64,000 bases of DNA from Natrinema salifodinae. GTDB lineage: Archaea > Halobacteriota > Halobacteria > Halobacteriales > Natrialbaceae. The DNA lies in the NCBI RefSeq assembly GCF_900110455.1, contig NZ_FOIS01000001.1, forward strand, positions 310,001 to 374,000, written 5' to 3'. Shown here piece after piece: positions 17,562 to 26,570 of the stretch; position 1 is the first letter of the stretch; every line of letters begins with the position of its first letter. Below the pieces are notes generated by a model. That model saw nothing but the letters and a program-made list of their open reading frames with translations. It searched no databases and was not told where the DNA came from. The translations under genes and the position numbers were made by a program.

Positions 17562-18323
17562 ATGGGAGCGATTCGAGTCGACGGACTGCGGAAGTCCTAC
17601 GGATCCGTCGAAGCGGTGGCGGGGATGGAGTTTACCGTCGAACGGGGAGAGTTGTACGGGTTTCTCGGGCCAAACGGGGCCGGCAAGACGACCACGATCC
17701 GGACGCTGACCGGGCAGATCGAACCCGATTCGGGCTCGGTCCGCGTACTCGGCACCGATCCGACGACCGAGCCGCTCGCGACGCGCCAGGCGGTCGGCAT
17801 CCTGCCGGAGCAGGGCTCGCCGCCGAGCTTTCTCACGCCCCGCGAGTACTTCGAGTTCGTCGGGGAGGTGCGCGACCTCGATTCGGAGCGCGTCGCCGAC
17901 CGGATGGCTGCGTGGGCCGACCGACTCGGCTTCGAGAGCAAGCTCGATACGCTGCACACCGACCTCTCGCGGGGCCAACAGCAGAAGGTGATGATCACCC
18001 AGGCCTTCCTGCACGAGCCGGACGTGGTCTTCATCGACGAGCCCTTGGCGAACCTCGACCCGCTGGTACAAGAGCAGGTCAAGCAGTTTCTCGTCTCCTA
18101 CGCGGCGGGCGACAACGCCGTCTTCGTCTCGACGCACAACATCGACGTCGCCGAGGAGATCTGCACTCGCGTCGGGATCGTCGCCGACGGGCAACTCGTG
18201 ACCGAACGCACGCTCGACGGCGACGAGGACGACGAGTCGCTGCTCGACGTGTTCCTCGACCGCGTCGAGGGGACCGCCGAGCGAGACGTTCCGACGCCCG
18301 GACGAATGGACACGGAATCATGA
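17562..18323 (+). CDS. ABC transporter ATP-binding protein
   Basis: 253 residues from ATG 17562. Walker A is GPNGAGKTT; the Q-loop is near VGILPEQGSPPSF; the signature is LSRGQQQK rather than LSGGQ; Walker B VVFIDEPLANLD and the switch His in STHNIDVAEEIC are present. This is the ABC-2 export type of ATPase (NatA/CcmA-like). It overlaps its permease gene by four bases (ATGA), so they form one transporter. The residues after 225 are acidic and family-variable. Confidence 0.93.
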   Translation: MGAIRVDGLRKSYGSVEAVAGMEFTVERGELYGFLGPNGAGKTTTIRTLTGQIEPDSGSVRVLGTDPTTEPLATRQAVGILPEQGSPPSFLTPREYFEFVGEVRDLDSERVADRMAAWADRLGFESKLDTLHTDLSRGQQQKVMITQAFLHEPDVVFIDEPLANLDPLVQEQVKQFLVSYAAGDNAVFVSTHNIDVAEEICTRVGIVADGQLVTERTLDGDEDDESLLDVFLDRVEGTAERDVPTPGRMDTES

Positions 18324-19846
18324 CCGGAACCGGTGCGGCGACCGATCGGTCGGGCGGACGGTCGAACGGGAACGGCCTCGGGGCCGGAAACGAAGACGGG
18401 AGCGGTTCCGCAACCGGATCGGGACTGTCCACCACGGGGCTGCTCGCGATCCTCTTCCGCGAGGAGTGGCGGCTCCACACGCAGCTATTCGGCGGCTGGC
18501 GGTTCGCGCTGTTCCCGGTCGTGATCGCCCTGTTCACCGTCGGCGCGACGGTCGCGCTCGTCGAGACCGGCACCGCGCCGGGAACGATCGTCGGCGGCCT
18601 CCACGTCCTGGCCCTCGGCTTCGGGCTCTACAGCGGCACCGCGGGGTTCGCCGGCTCGGACATGCTCGAGAACGTCTTCGGCCGACTGTCGCTGTTGCTC
18701 TCGTCGTCGACCACGCTGCCGCTCTCGCGGCGGCGCCTGCTGAGCGCGTTTCTCCTGAAGGATGCGCTCTTTTACAGCGTCGCGTTCGTCCTCCCGATGG
18801 CGCTGGGAAGCGCCGCCTTAGAGGGCCTCTCGGCCGCGACGCCGCTCGCGGTCGGCCTGTTCTGGCTCTCGCTCTGTCTCGTCTTCGCGGTCGGCATGAC
18901 GACGACCGTCGCGCTGATCGCCGTCCGAACTCGGGGCGTCCCGCCGTGGGCGATCGGCCTGGCCGTCGGTCTCGCAGCCGTCGGGGGCTGGGCGACCGGG
19001 AGCCTCGATCTCGTCCGGACCGTCCTGATGCCGATCGAGGGCACTCCGCTCGCGGCGGGCGGCCTGGCCGTCGGGACCGTCGCCGTCGCGCTGGCGTCGC
19101 TGGTCGCCTACGATCCGACGTACGGGCGTCCCTCGCGGACCGCGACGGATCGGTTCGCCGACCTCACCGAAACGATTCCCGTCGAGCACGACGCGCTCGT
19201 CACGAAGACGCTGCTCGATCTCGCGCGCTCCTCGGGTGGCGTCTGGAAGCCGTTCGTCTCGGCCGGCATCCTGCTCGCGCTCGTCGCGGCGCTCGTCGGC
19301 GTCGTCGACGCGATCACCGGCGTCGCACCCGCGCCGGGGATCTTCTTCGGTGGCGTCCTCGGGCTGACGGCCTTCACGACGTACAACTGGCTGACCCAGT
19401 TCGACTCGCTCGAGGCCTACCTCGCCTATCCCGTCTCGATCGAGGCCGTCTTCCGGGCCAAGCGGATCGCGTTCGTCCTGGTCGGCGCGCCGACCGTCGC
19501 CCTCCCGTACCTCGCGGCCGTCGCCTGGTTCGACGCGACGCTCGTCGACGCCGTCGTGGGAGCCGTGTTGCTGGCCGGCTACGGGCTGTACTACTACGGG
19601 CTGACGGTCTACATTGCCGGCTTCGATCCCAACGAGTTCCTCTTCGACGCCGTCCGCTTCGTGACCTTCACGGTCGGCGTGGCCGTCGCACTCGTGCCGA
19701 CGCTGGTCGCCGGCTTCGTCGTCGTGCCGCCCTCGACGGACGTCGCCGCCGTCCTCGCGCTCGCCGGGGTCGCGTTCGGGGCCGTCGGGCACGTCCTCTC
19801 GAGTCGCGCCGGCCCGCGCTGGGACGCGCGGTATCGGACCGACTGA
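18320..19846 (+). CDS. ABC-2 type transporter permease
   Basis: 508 residues. A ~35-residue Gly/Asn/Ser-rich start precedes the conserved LAILFREEWRLHTQLFGGWRF, as in many ABC-2 type permeases. About 12 hydrophobic segments follow: near 70-100, 140-200, 205-245, 290-330 and 355-500. A central soluble stretch (about 255-300) contains a DRFADLTETIPVEHDALV segment. The start overlaps the ATPase stop (ATGA), a coupled pair. The substrate is unknown; the position between cobA and cobQ suggests cobalamin handling but exporters of the ABC-2 type are usually not B12 importers. Confidence 0.88.
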   Translation: MTGTGAATDRSGGRSNGNGLGAGNEDGSGSATGSGLSTTGLLAILFREEWRLHTQLFGGWRFALFPVVIALFTVGATVALVETGTAPGTIVGGLHVLALGFGLYSGTAGFAGSDMLENVFGRLSLLLSSSTTLPLSRRRLLSAFLLKDALFYSVAFVLPMALGSAALEGLSAATPLAVGLFWLSLCLVFAVGMTTTVALIAVRTRGVPPWAIGLAVGLAAVGGWATGSLDLVRTVLMPIEGTPLAAGGLAVGTVAVALASLVAYDPTYGRPSRTATDRFADLTETIPVEHDALVTKTLLDLARSSGGVWKPFVSAGILLALVAALVGVVDAITGVAPAPGIFFGGVLGLTAFTTYNWLTQFDSLEAYLAYPVSIEAVFRAKRIAFVLVGAPTVALPYLAAVAWFDATLVDAVVGAVLLAGYGLYYYGLTVYIAGFDPNEFLFDAVRFVTFTVGVAVALVPTLVAGFVVVPPSTDVAAVLALAGVAFGAVGHVLSSRAGPRWDARYRTD

Positions 19847-19906
19847 CGGGGAGCGCGTCGAACCGATAGGACGATACCGTCGTCCGTTCGAATACGGCCA
19901 ACGCGG

Positions 19907-21586
19907 ATGACCAGAACGCTTCTCGTCGCCGGAACCGCGAGCCACGTCGGCAAGTCGACGGTCGCGGCCGGCCTCTGTCGGCTGCTCGCCGACCGTGGGG
20001 TCGACGTCGCGCCGTTCAAGGGCCAGAACATGAGCAACAACGCCCGCGTCGTCGTTCGACCGGAGAGCGATTCGAACGACGACCGCGCTCGCGCCGCCGA
20101 CGGCGCCGACAGCACCGACGGCACGGACGACACCAATGATCGGTGGGGCGAAATCGGTGTCTCCCAGTTCGTCCAGGCCCGCGCGGCCCGGACGACGCCG
20201 ACGACCGATTGCAACCCGGTGTTGCTCAAACCCCGCGGCGACGGGGAGAGCCAACTGGTCCTCCAGGGCCAGGCGCACGAACACGTCCCCGCCGGGACCT
20301 ACTACGAGGAGTACTGGGACCGGGCGCGCGCGGCCGCCGAGGAATCCTACCGACGCCTGGCGGCCGACAACGACGTGATCGTCGCCGAGGGCGCGGGGAG
20401 TATCGGCGAGATCAACCTGCACGACCGGGACCTGGCGAACGTCGAGACCGCTCAGTTCGCGGACGCCGACATCCTCCTGCTTGTCGACATCGAACGCGGC
20501 GGCGCGTTCGCCAGCCTCTACGGGACGATCGAACTCGCGCCCGACGCCGTCCGCGAGCGCATCGTCGGCGCGGCCATCACCAAGTTCCGGGGCGATCCGA
20601 CGCTGCTCGAGTCCGGTATCGAGGAGATCGAATCCCGTACCGGCGTGCAGATCCTTGGCGTCCTTCCGTACGACGATCCCGGGCTCCCGGAGGAGGACAG
20701 CGTCGGTCTGCCCGGCACCGAGGAGCAGGGCGTCGTCGGCGACGACGACGGCGTCCCCGACGACCGCCGCGTTCGCATCGCTGTCCCCCGGCTCCCCCGG
20801 ATCTCGAACGCAACCGATCTCGAAGCGCTGGCGGCCGAACCGGGCGCCTCGGTCGTCTACGTCCCGGTCGATGGGGACGCGGGCGACGGCCGAACGGCCG
20901 ATCCGCTCGACGGCGTCGACGCCGACGCGGTCGTGCTTCCGGGGACGAAGAACACGGTCGACGACCTCCTCGCACTGCGGGCGGCCGGCTTCGCCGACGC
21001 GCTCGCGGCCTTCGACGGCCCGATCGTCGGCGTCTGCGGCGGCTACCAGCTACTCGGCGAGCGGATCACCAACGCCGCGCTCGAGGGAACGGGCGACGAC
21101 GACGTCGTCGAGGGGCTGGACCTGCTGCCGGTCGAAACCCGATTCGAGGGGGACAAGCGCCTCGAGCAGACGACGGTTCCCGTCGACGGGTCGGCGTCGC
21201 CGCTGCTCGCCGGCGCCGACGGGACCGCGTCGGGCTACGAGATCCACGCCGGGCGGACCCGAGCGCTCGCGGACGTGACCAGGCCGCTGGGCGAGTCGAG
21301 CGCGGCCCGCGGCGAGGTCCTCGGAACGTACCTGCACGGCCTCTTCGACAACGAGTCGGTCCGGACGGCGTTTCTCGATCACGTCGCGGCGACGGCGGGC
21401 GTCGATCGACCGTCGCAGGCGGACGCGGACGAGCCCTCGTCACCGGGGACGGCGGAAGCCGCCACCGCTACCATCACCGACACCGGACCCCCAGCCACGC
21501 CCGCCGACCGCGCGGCGCGCCTGGTCCGCGAGCACGTCGACCTGGCGGCGTTGGGCGAGCCGTTCGACCGAGTGCAGGAACAGTAG
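19907..21586 (+). CDS. cobQ: Cobyric acid synthase
   Basis: 559 residues. It amidates the side chains b, d, e and g of adenosylcobyrinic acid a,c-diamide. The N-terminal synthetase domain has the P-loop [10 protein letters not shown] (9-18) and [10 protein letters not shown] (37-46); the GATase domain has the nucleophile Cys in [14 protein letters not shown] and the catalytic His in [10 protein letters not shown]. Compared with family members, residues ~50-80 carry an extra acidic stretch of Asp/Ala/Ser/Thr, just before [14 protein letters not shown], and the C-terminal part also has an acidic Pro/Thr/Ala insert (about 495-525). Both inserts look disordered. A third gene of the cobalamin-linked run. 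Confidence 0.94.
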   Translation: MTRTLLVAGTASHVGKSTVAAGLCRLLADRGVDVAPFKGQNMSNNARVVVRPESDSNDDRARAADGADSTDGTDDTNDRWGEIGVSQFVQARAARTTPTTDCNPVLLKPRGDGESQLVLQGQAHEHVPAGTYYEEYWDRARAAAEESYRRLAADNDVIVAEGAGSIGEINLHDRDLANVETAQFADADILLLVDIERGGAFASLYGTIELAPDAVRERIVGAAITKFRGDPTLLESGIEEIESRTGVQILGVLPYDDPGLPEEDSVGLPGTEEQGVVGDDDGVPDDRRVRIAVPRLPRISNATDLEALAAEPGASVVYVPVDGDAGDGRTADPLDGVDADAVVLPGTKNTVDDLLALRAAGFADALAAFDGPIVGVCGGYQLLGERITNAALEGTGDDDVVEGLDLLPVETRFEGDKRLEQTTVPVDGSASPLLAGADGTASGYEIHAGRTRALADVTRPLGESSAARGEVLGTYLHGLFDNESVRTAFLDHVAATAGVDRPSQADADEPSSPGTAEAATATITDTGPPATPADRAARLVREHVDLAALGEPFDRVQEQ

Positions 21587-21621
21587 ACGGATCGGCAAGA
21601 AGGAAGCGGTGCGGCGGTCGG

Positions 21622-22011
21622 CTACGTCGGCCCGTCGCGGTAGGTGCCGAGCAGTTCCTCGAGGATGATACACTCCTGGTCAGTCTCGTCGTAGTGAGTG
21701 TCGATAAACCGCTCTGCGGCCTCGTAGTTCCCGCGGAGACCGTGTTTGCGGATGGTGATGACGGCGTCGAGGAAGAAGGTGCCACCGTCGGCCCCGAGCG
21801 CTTTCGCGTGGTCGCTCTCGCTGATGTCGAGTTCGGACTTGATCTCGTCGAAGTTGAACGTCTTGACGTCGTGATCGTCGTTGATCAGCGTGAGAACGTA
21901 CTCCGCGGAGAAGCGGTAGAACTCGGATTTGCTCTCGAACATACCGTCTTCGACGAGCGCGTCGATCTCTTCGACCACGTCGTCCGGGTACCTGACGGTA
22001 TCCTTCGCCAT
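21622..22011 (-). CDS. Ribbon-helix-helix transcriptional regulator
   Basis: 129 residues. The N-terminal ~45 residues fit a CopG/MetJ ribbon-helix-helix: a strand DTVRYPDDVVEEIDALVEDG (4-23), then SEFYRFSAEYVLTLI as the second helix. The rest (about 50-129) is an acidic companion domain with a KTFNFDEIKSELDIS stretch and a Cys/Ile/Leu-rich end, probably for dimer or effector contact. RHH proteins bind DNA as dimers on short palindromes or direct repeats. It is divergent from the MTH865 gene, with a 14-base palindrome and a 12-base direct repeat between. The target is unknown. Confidence 0.75.
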   Translation of the reverse strand: MAKDTVRYPDDVVEEIDALVEDGMFESKSEFYRFSAEYVLTLINDDHDVKTFNFDEIKSELDISESDHAKALGADGGTFFLDAVITIRKHGLRGNYEAAERFIDTHYDETDQECIILEELLGTYRDGPT

Positions 22012-22150
22012 GTCCCGACACTGCTCGGCCCTGATTAATTACTGTTTCGAACAGGTTTCTCCCGTGGTACGGCTGCCGTCGGGATTCGCTCGAAATTCAT
22101 GCGGCGGCTTTAATCGTTCCGGCGGGGAACACTGTCCCATCCGCGGCCGA

Positions 22151-22184
22151 GTCGCTCGGTCGCACGGTCGCTCGGTCGACCGAG
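22151..22184. promoter_or_regulatory. Direct repeat plus palindrome, operator candidate
   Basis: GTCGCTCGGTCG occurs at 22151-22162 and 22167-22178. The second copy runs into the perfect palindrome CTCGGTCGACCGAG (22171-22184). The cluster lies just upstream of the TTATTATTTA box of the MTH865 gene and downstream of the divergent RHH regulator gene, the position expected for a shared operator. Confidence 0.45.
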
Positions 22185-22203
22185 CACGCAGAAACTACCT
22201 GCA

Positions 22204-22217
22204 AATTTATTATTTAT
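22204..22217 (+). promoter_or_regulatory. TATA-type box of the MTH865-family gene
   Basis: The AT-rich stretch AATTTATTATTTAT is centred about 28 bases before the ATG at 22239, so the message is probably leaderless. Confidence 0.6.
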
Positions 22218-22238
22218 CGCACGGAAGGACGGAGCGTC

Positions 22239-22487
22239 ATGGCAGACGAAGCCGAACTCCGCGAACAGTTGATCGACGCCTTCGAGGACGCAGACTACCC
22301 CGTTTCGAGTCCGATGGACCTCGTGCCGGCGCTCCCGAACGGGCCGGGCACGAAGTTCGAATCGGGCGACTTCTCGATGACTGCGATGGAACTGAACACC
22401 AAGGCCTCCGGTGACTTCCCCTACGAGAACGTTGACTCCCTCGTCGACGATCTGATCGCGGAACTGAACGAACAGGGCGAACTGTAA
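22239..22487 (+). CDS. MTH865-family protein
   Basis: 82 residues of a small archaeal family named after M. thermautotrophicus MTH865. The order is an acidic N-terminal helix (AELREQLIDAFEDAD), a loop PVSSPMDLVPALPNGPGTKFESGDFSMTA and a C-terminal helix VDSLVDDLIAELNEQGEL. The fold of MTH865 is known to be an alpha-helical EF-hand-like bundle but no activity is assigned. All family landmarks (PALPNG, TKFESGDFS) are intact. Divergent from the RHH regulator. Confidence 0.8.
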   Translation: MADEAELREQLIDAFEDADYPVSSPMDLVPALPNGPGTKFESGDFSMTAMELNTKASGDFPYENVDSLVDDLIAELNEQGEL

Positions 22488-22661
22488 CCGAATTGGTTCG
22501 GGTGACCGCTGTCCACGTCCGCCGTCGGCCATCCGGGTCGCAAACTTGTCGAACGAACGATACGATACCAGCAGCCTTTTATTCTATATAGCCCATTATG
22601 TAGAAAGAACGGAGCGACAGATGGGGTCGGCGACAGCCGACCGAACTGGGGAGGGACACGG

Positions 22662-24710
22662 ATGACTACGACACAGCGAGCTGGACCGATCGTCCTCGTG
22701 GTGGACGCCACCGACCGAGAGAGCCGTCTACGGACGCGTCTCGAGAAGGCGACCGACCGCGACGTGCGACCGGTGCCGGCGACCGGAGACATCGAAGGCG
22801 TTCTCGAAGCGGACGCGACGAATGCGACCGACAGTAACGACGACCCGACGACGTCGGACGGCAGCGAGACCGGATCAGCCGACCCCAGCGCCGTCATCGT
22901 CGAACTCGACTGCCCGGGCGAGATACAGACGATCCTCCAGCGCATTCACGCGACCGCACCGAGCGTTCCGACGATCGTCGCGCCGCGCGAGGGCAGCGAA
23001 CGACTCGCCACGGTCGCGCTCCGGGCCGATGCGACCGAGTACGTGCCGACCGAACGCGACGAGGATCCGATCGATCGGATCGTCTCGACGATTCGTTCCC
23101 AGCCCGAGACCTCGTCCGACGGCGACGGCGGTGGGTATCACCGGATTCTGGCCAACGAACTCCCCGACGAAGCCTTCGTCATCGGCGAGGACGGCACCTA
23201 CCTCGAGGCGAAGGCCCGGCCCGAGTCGGCCGACCTCTACACCGTCTCCGCCGAGGATCTCCCCGGCACCTCGCTGGTCGACGCCTTCCCCGACCAGGTC
23301 GCCGCGCGGCTGCAGGACTGCATCGACAAGGCGATTCGGAGCGGCGACGTTCGGTCCGTCGAGTACGACGCGGAGACGACCGACGGGCGGCGGCGGTTCG
23401 AGGCCCGCGTCGTACCGATCGACCAACGGATTCAGGGCCGTCGCGCCGTCGTCTGGCTGGCCCGAGACATCACCGAGCGGGTCGAGCGCGAGCGACAGCT
23501 CCGCTCGCGTCAAGACCAGCTCGAGACACTCAACCGGATCAACGCGGTCGTCCGTCAGGTGATCGAGACGCTAGTCGAGGCGCCGGCCCGGGACGCCATC
23601 GAAGACGAGGTCTGCGACCAACTGGTCGACTCGGACCTGTACTGCGGCTCGTGGATCGCCGAACGGACCGGCGACGGACGGATCGCCTACCGGACCGGCG
23701 CGGGCGAGGCCGAGACCTACCTCGCCCGCATCCGCGAACTCGACATCGGCCGCGAACGCCCGGTCAGCCGAGCGGCGCGGACGGGCGAGTTGCAGACCAC
23801 GAACCGAATCCTCGCGGACGAGTCGGTCCCTGAGTCCTTGCAGGACGCGGCCCGCGAAAACGAGGTTCGGTCCGCGATCGCCGTGCCGATCTCCCACGAA
23901 GACGCGACCTACGGCGTGCTCACCGTACTCGCGAGCCGGGACGATGCGTTCAGCGAGCGCGAACGGGCCGGGTTCCGGCTGCTCGGCGAGACCATCGGCT
24001 TCACGATCATGGCCGTGAAGAACCGCCAACTGCTCTTTGCCGACACCGTCGTCGAACTCGAGTTCCGCATCGACGGCGGCGACACGTTCTCGTTCGACCT
24101 CTCCGAGGAGTACGGCTGTACCTGCTCGCTCGAGTGGGCCGGCACGACCGCGGAGGGGCGGACCTTCCAGTACGTGACGATCGACGGTCTCGATGGCGAC
24201 ACGGTGCTCGAGGAGGCAGAGGCCCACGACTCCGTCGAGCGGTGTCGGCTCATTCACGACGGCGACGAGCGCTGTACCATCGAGATGCGCCTCTCGAAAT
24301 CAGGCGTCCGCACGCTCGAGAACCACGGCGCGACGATCCGAGACATCACCGTCGAGGACGGCGTCGGGACCTGCCTGGTCGAGGTATCGCAGGACGCGGA
24401 CATCCGGGAAATCGCGGAGGCGTTGACCCTCGTCTACGAGAACACCGAACTCGTCGCCAGGCGGGAGGTCGACCGGCCGGTCCGAACGGCGGCCGAACGG
24501 CGTAACCGGATCCTCGATCAGCTCACCGATCGCCAGCTCACGACGCTGCGGCTCGCGTACTACGGCGGGTTCTTCGACTGGCCGCGCGAGAGCACCGGCG
24601 AGGAGATCGCCGAGGCGATGGGCATCTCGCCGCCGACGATGCACCAGCACCTCCGAAAGGGGCACAAGTCGATTCTCGGGGAGTTCTTCGAGGGCGGCAG
24701 CACGAGGTAG
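22662..24710 (+). CDS. Bat-like sensor-regulator: pseudo-receiver, PAS, GAF, BAT and HTH_10 domains
   Basis: 682 residues. Residues about 8-140 resemble a response-regulator receiver, but the phosphoacceptor position reads VIVELDCPG, with Glu where Asp is expected. A PAS domain (about 150-275), a GAF domain (about 285-440), the bacterio-opsin activator N-terminal domain (about 455-615) and the C-terminal HTH_10 (about 625-680, YYGGFFDWPRESTGEEIAEA) follow. This architecture, without kinase or a true receiver, is a haloarchaeal one-component regulator that senses redox or a small ligand through PAS/GAF and binds DNA through HTH_10. The named relative Bat activates bacterio-opsin genes; I see no such gene here. 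A very similar C-terminus is in the gene at 38118. Confidence 0.88.
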   Translation: MTTTQRAGPIVLVVDATDRESRLRTRLEKATDRDVRPVPATGDIEGVLEADATNATDSNDDPTTSDGSETGSADPSAVIVELDCPGEIQTILQRIHATAPSVPTIVAPREGSERLATVALRADATEYVPTERDEDPIDRIVSTIRSQPETSSDGDGGGYHRILANELPDEAFVIGEDGTYLEAKARPESADLYTVSAEDLPGTSLVDAFPDQVAARLQDCIDKAIRSGDVRSVEYDAETTDGRRRFEARVVPIDQRIQGRRAVVWLARDITERVERERQLRSRQDQLETLNRINAVVRQVIETLVEAPARDAIEDEVCDQLVDSDLYCGSWIAERTGDGRIAYRTGAGEAETYLARIRELDIGRERPVSRAARTGELQTTNRILADESVPESLQDAARENEVRSAIAVPISHEDATYGVLTVLASRDDAFSERERAGFRLLGETIGFTIMAVKNRQLLFADTVVELEFRIDGGDTFSFDLSEEYGCTCSLEWAGTTAEGRTFQYVTIDGLDGDTVLEEAEAHDSVERCRLIHDGDERCTIEMRLSKSGVRTLENHGATIRDITVEDGVGTCLVEVSQDADIREIAEALTLVYENTELVARREVDRPVRTAAERRNRILDQLTDRQLTTLRLAYYGGFFDWPRESTGEEIAEAMGISPPTMHQHLRKGHKSILGEFFEGGSTR

Positions 24711-24964
24711 GTGCGATCCGTCGTCCACGATTCAGGATCCACGGTCCGCGGTCCGCGATCCGACGCAGTTAGCCGCGACACTATGGACTACGATACCGAG
24801 TTCCACGGTTCGTACTCTCCCGGAGAGTGACTCTCAGATTTTCTTAAACGTCGTCCATATGAATCCGAGCGTCGATGCGGTCGCCGACTAGTCGATCGGG
24901 TAGGAATGACGACGATCGTTCGGGCGACCGCAGGCGTCGCTCGATTGTTGGAGGTGAGCCAGTC
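24711..24964. other. Region between Bat-like gene and the small ORF
   Basis: 254 bases with no clear gene. Short repeats GGTCCGCGGTCCGCGATCC follow the Bat-like stop at about 24742-24760, and a 15-base hairpin ACTCTCCCGGAGAGT at 24814-24828 is followed by a TTTTCTT stretch, so transcription may stop there. Confidence 0.4.
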
Positions 24965-25225
24965 GTGGGCGAACCGGACGTAAGCCTCTACGAGGGCTCG
25001 AACGGACGGTATTACACCGCGTGGCAAGTGCGACGGCGGCTGCGGTCCGGCGAGTGGACGCGCTGTCTCCGCCAGCGACAGCCGGATCGGCGCCTGGTCG
25101 AAACCGGCGACGGCACGTTGCTCTTGCTCGTGTCGGTCGAGCCGGACGCGTTACCGGGCGGCATCGACGTCCGCGTCGCCGACGGCCGCGCTCGCATCGT
25201 CGACACCCGCCGGACGCCGCCGTGA
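24965..25225 (+). CDS. Hypothetical protein (weak)
   Basis: 86 residues from GTG 24965; a longer form from ATG 24875 would add 30 Arg/Ser/Asp-rich residues. The part YEGSNGRYYTAWQVRRRLRSGEWTRC followed by TGDGTLLLLVSVEPDALPG has a normal hydrophobic rhythm, which argues for coding, but I do not recognise a family. It ends 75 bases before the metalloprotease. It could be a small secreted-enzyme partner or a chance frame. Confidence 0.35.
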   Translation: MGEPDVSLYEGSNGRYYTAWQVRRRLRSGEWTRCLRQRQPDRRLVETGDGTLLLLVSVEPDALPGGIDVRVADGRARIVDTRRTPP

Positions 25226-25300
25226 TCGCGTGCGGCGGACTGTAACCCGTGTCCATGTTCACCCGAACGAACTGGGCGCGCGACCGCGAGACTCGGAGCC

Positions 25301-26050
25301 GTGAAGCGCCGCGCGTTTCTCGGAGCGGTTGGGTCGACGGTCTCGTTCACCACGTTGGCGTACGCGACGGGCGATTCGGGCGAGACGCTCGCTGTTCAGG
25401 TCCGGCTCTCGGAGCGGGCCGCGACCTACGACGGGGTCGGCGACCGTATCCGCGAGTATCTCGGACGCATGCTCGCGTTCGGCCGCTGGACGCTCGACCT
25501 CTCGATCGGCGACACCGTCTCGGTCTCGACCGAAGACGCCGCGCGGGTCACCAGGCGCGGCGAGTGGCCGATGACCGTCGCGCGGGAGACGCTGGGCGAT
25601 CGCGAGCGCGAGTCGGCCGCGGACGTCAACCTGCTGGTGACCGACGGGGGAATGGACGAAGCGCCCACCGGGTACGGGTTCCCCCACGTCGCGTCGGTCG
25701 GCGGCGCCCGCCACATCGCCGCGCTCGAACCGTTCGACGAACTGGTCGTCGACGACGCGCGGCGGATCGTCCCGCACACGACGCGGACGCGAACGATCCA
25801 GGTGCTCGCCCACGAGGTCGGCCACGCGCTCGGGCTGCGCCACGATCACGGGGTCGCGTTCCTGTCGGGCGATGCCGTCGTCGCAACGCCGATGCTCAGC
25901 GCGTACGCCTGGGATTCCGACTACACCGCCGACGCGTCCCGTTGCGGGACGACGATTCCGGCGACCGACGGGCGGGAGCAAAAACTGAGCCTGGCGTTCT
26001 CCGCGTGTGCTCGTCGCGCACTCGCGGACGATGACGACGTCCCGCCATAA
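25301..26050 (+). CDS. Tat-exported zinc metalloprotease (matrixin/adamalysin-like)
   Basis: 249 residues from GTG 25301. The N-terminus is a short Tat signal: KRRAFLGAVGSTVSFTTLA (residues 2-20). The zinc-binding motif HEVGHALGLRH, i.e. HExxHxxGxxH, puts ligands at His171, His175 and His181 with Glu172 as catalytic base. This is the metzincin arrangement; the Met-turn Met would be at or near the TPMLSAY stretch. It is probably secreted into the medium or anchored outside. Substrates are unknown. Smaller than most metzincins, with only a catalytic domain. Confidence 0.82.
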   Translation: MKRRAFLGAVGSTVSFTTLAYATGDSGETLAVQVRLSERAATYDGVGDRIREYLGRMLAFGRWTLDLSIGDTVSVSTEDAARVTRRGEWPMTVARETLGDRERESAADVNLLVTDGGMDEAPTGYGFPHVASVGGARHIAALEPFDELVVDDARRIVPHTTRTRTIQVLAHEVGHALGLRHDHGVAFLSGDAVVATPMLSAYAWDSDYTADASRCGTTIPATDGREQKLSLAFSACARRALADDDDVPP

Positions 26051-26204
26051 CCGCAGTTACCGTCACGACAGTCGATCGGAGATAGCGGACGTGCGTGGAC
26101 AGCTACGCCGCTGCTGAAGCCACGGTCGGATCGCCCGAAGCGGAGTACAATCGAGACTGAGCGCGGCGGGCGGGCGAACCGGTGTGGCCATGTCTGTTCG
26201 CCCG

Positions 26205-26555
26205 TTATTCGTCTTCGTCGCCCTCATCCTCACCGCGGGCGAAGCTCGCCTGCGCCTCTCCATCCTGTTCGGCGCCGGCGTTTGGCCCTTCGATGAGCGA
26301 CTCGAAATCGTCGACTTCGTCGTACTGGTCGCGGTACACCAGCGCCGCTTTCCCCTTCGAGGAGATCTCGTAGAGACCGGACCGTTCGGCGGGACCGATC
26401 TTGCGGACCAGGCCGTAGTCCTCGAGGACCGGTAGCCTGGTGTTGATGTTCTTCCGGCTCTTCCCCGTGTGCGCGGACAGATTCGTCGCGACGTTTCGCC
26501 CCTTGTCCTCGAGCGCTTCGAGGATCAGGAAGTCAGTTGGTTGACGGAGTTTCAC
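26205..26555 (-). CDS. Winged-helix regulator, phage PhiH1 repressor-like
   Basis: 116 residues. The start codon is GTG at 26555, 25 bases behind a CTATATTT box, so probably leaderless. Winged helix: MKLRQPTDFLILEALEDKG, then AHTGKSRKNINTRLPVLEDYG as the helix-turn-helix and LVRKIGPAERSGLYEISSKG as the wing. The C-terminal ~35 residues are a Glu/Asp/Gly-rich acidic tail. It belongs to the same large class as the gene at 2201. The GTG lies in the first of two tandem TTCACTCTCG units (26551-26570). The target is unknown. Confidence 0.8.
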   Translation of the reverse strand: MKLRQPTDFLILEALEDKGRNVATNLSAHTGKSRKNINTRLPVLEDYGLVRKIGPAERSGLYEISSKGKAALVYRDQYDEVDDFESLIEGPNAGAEQDGEAQASFARGEDEGDEDE

Positions 26556-26570
26556 TCTCGTTCACTCTCG
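26551..26570. repeat. 10-base tandem repeat covering the GTG start
   Basis: TTCACTCTCG is present twice back to back at 26551-26560 and 26561-26570. The first unit contains the GTG start codon (CAC on the plus strand) of the winged-helix gene. The two units are in different frames. Confidence 0.6.
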
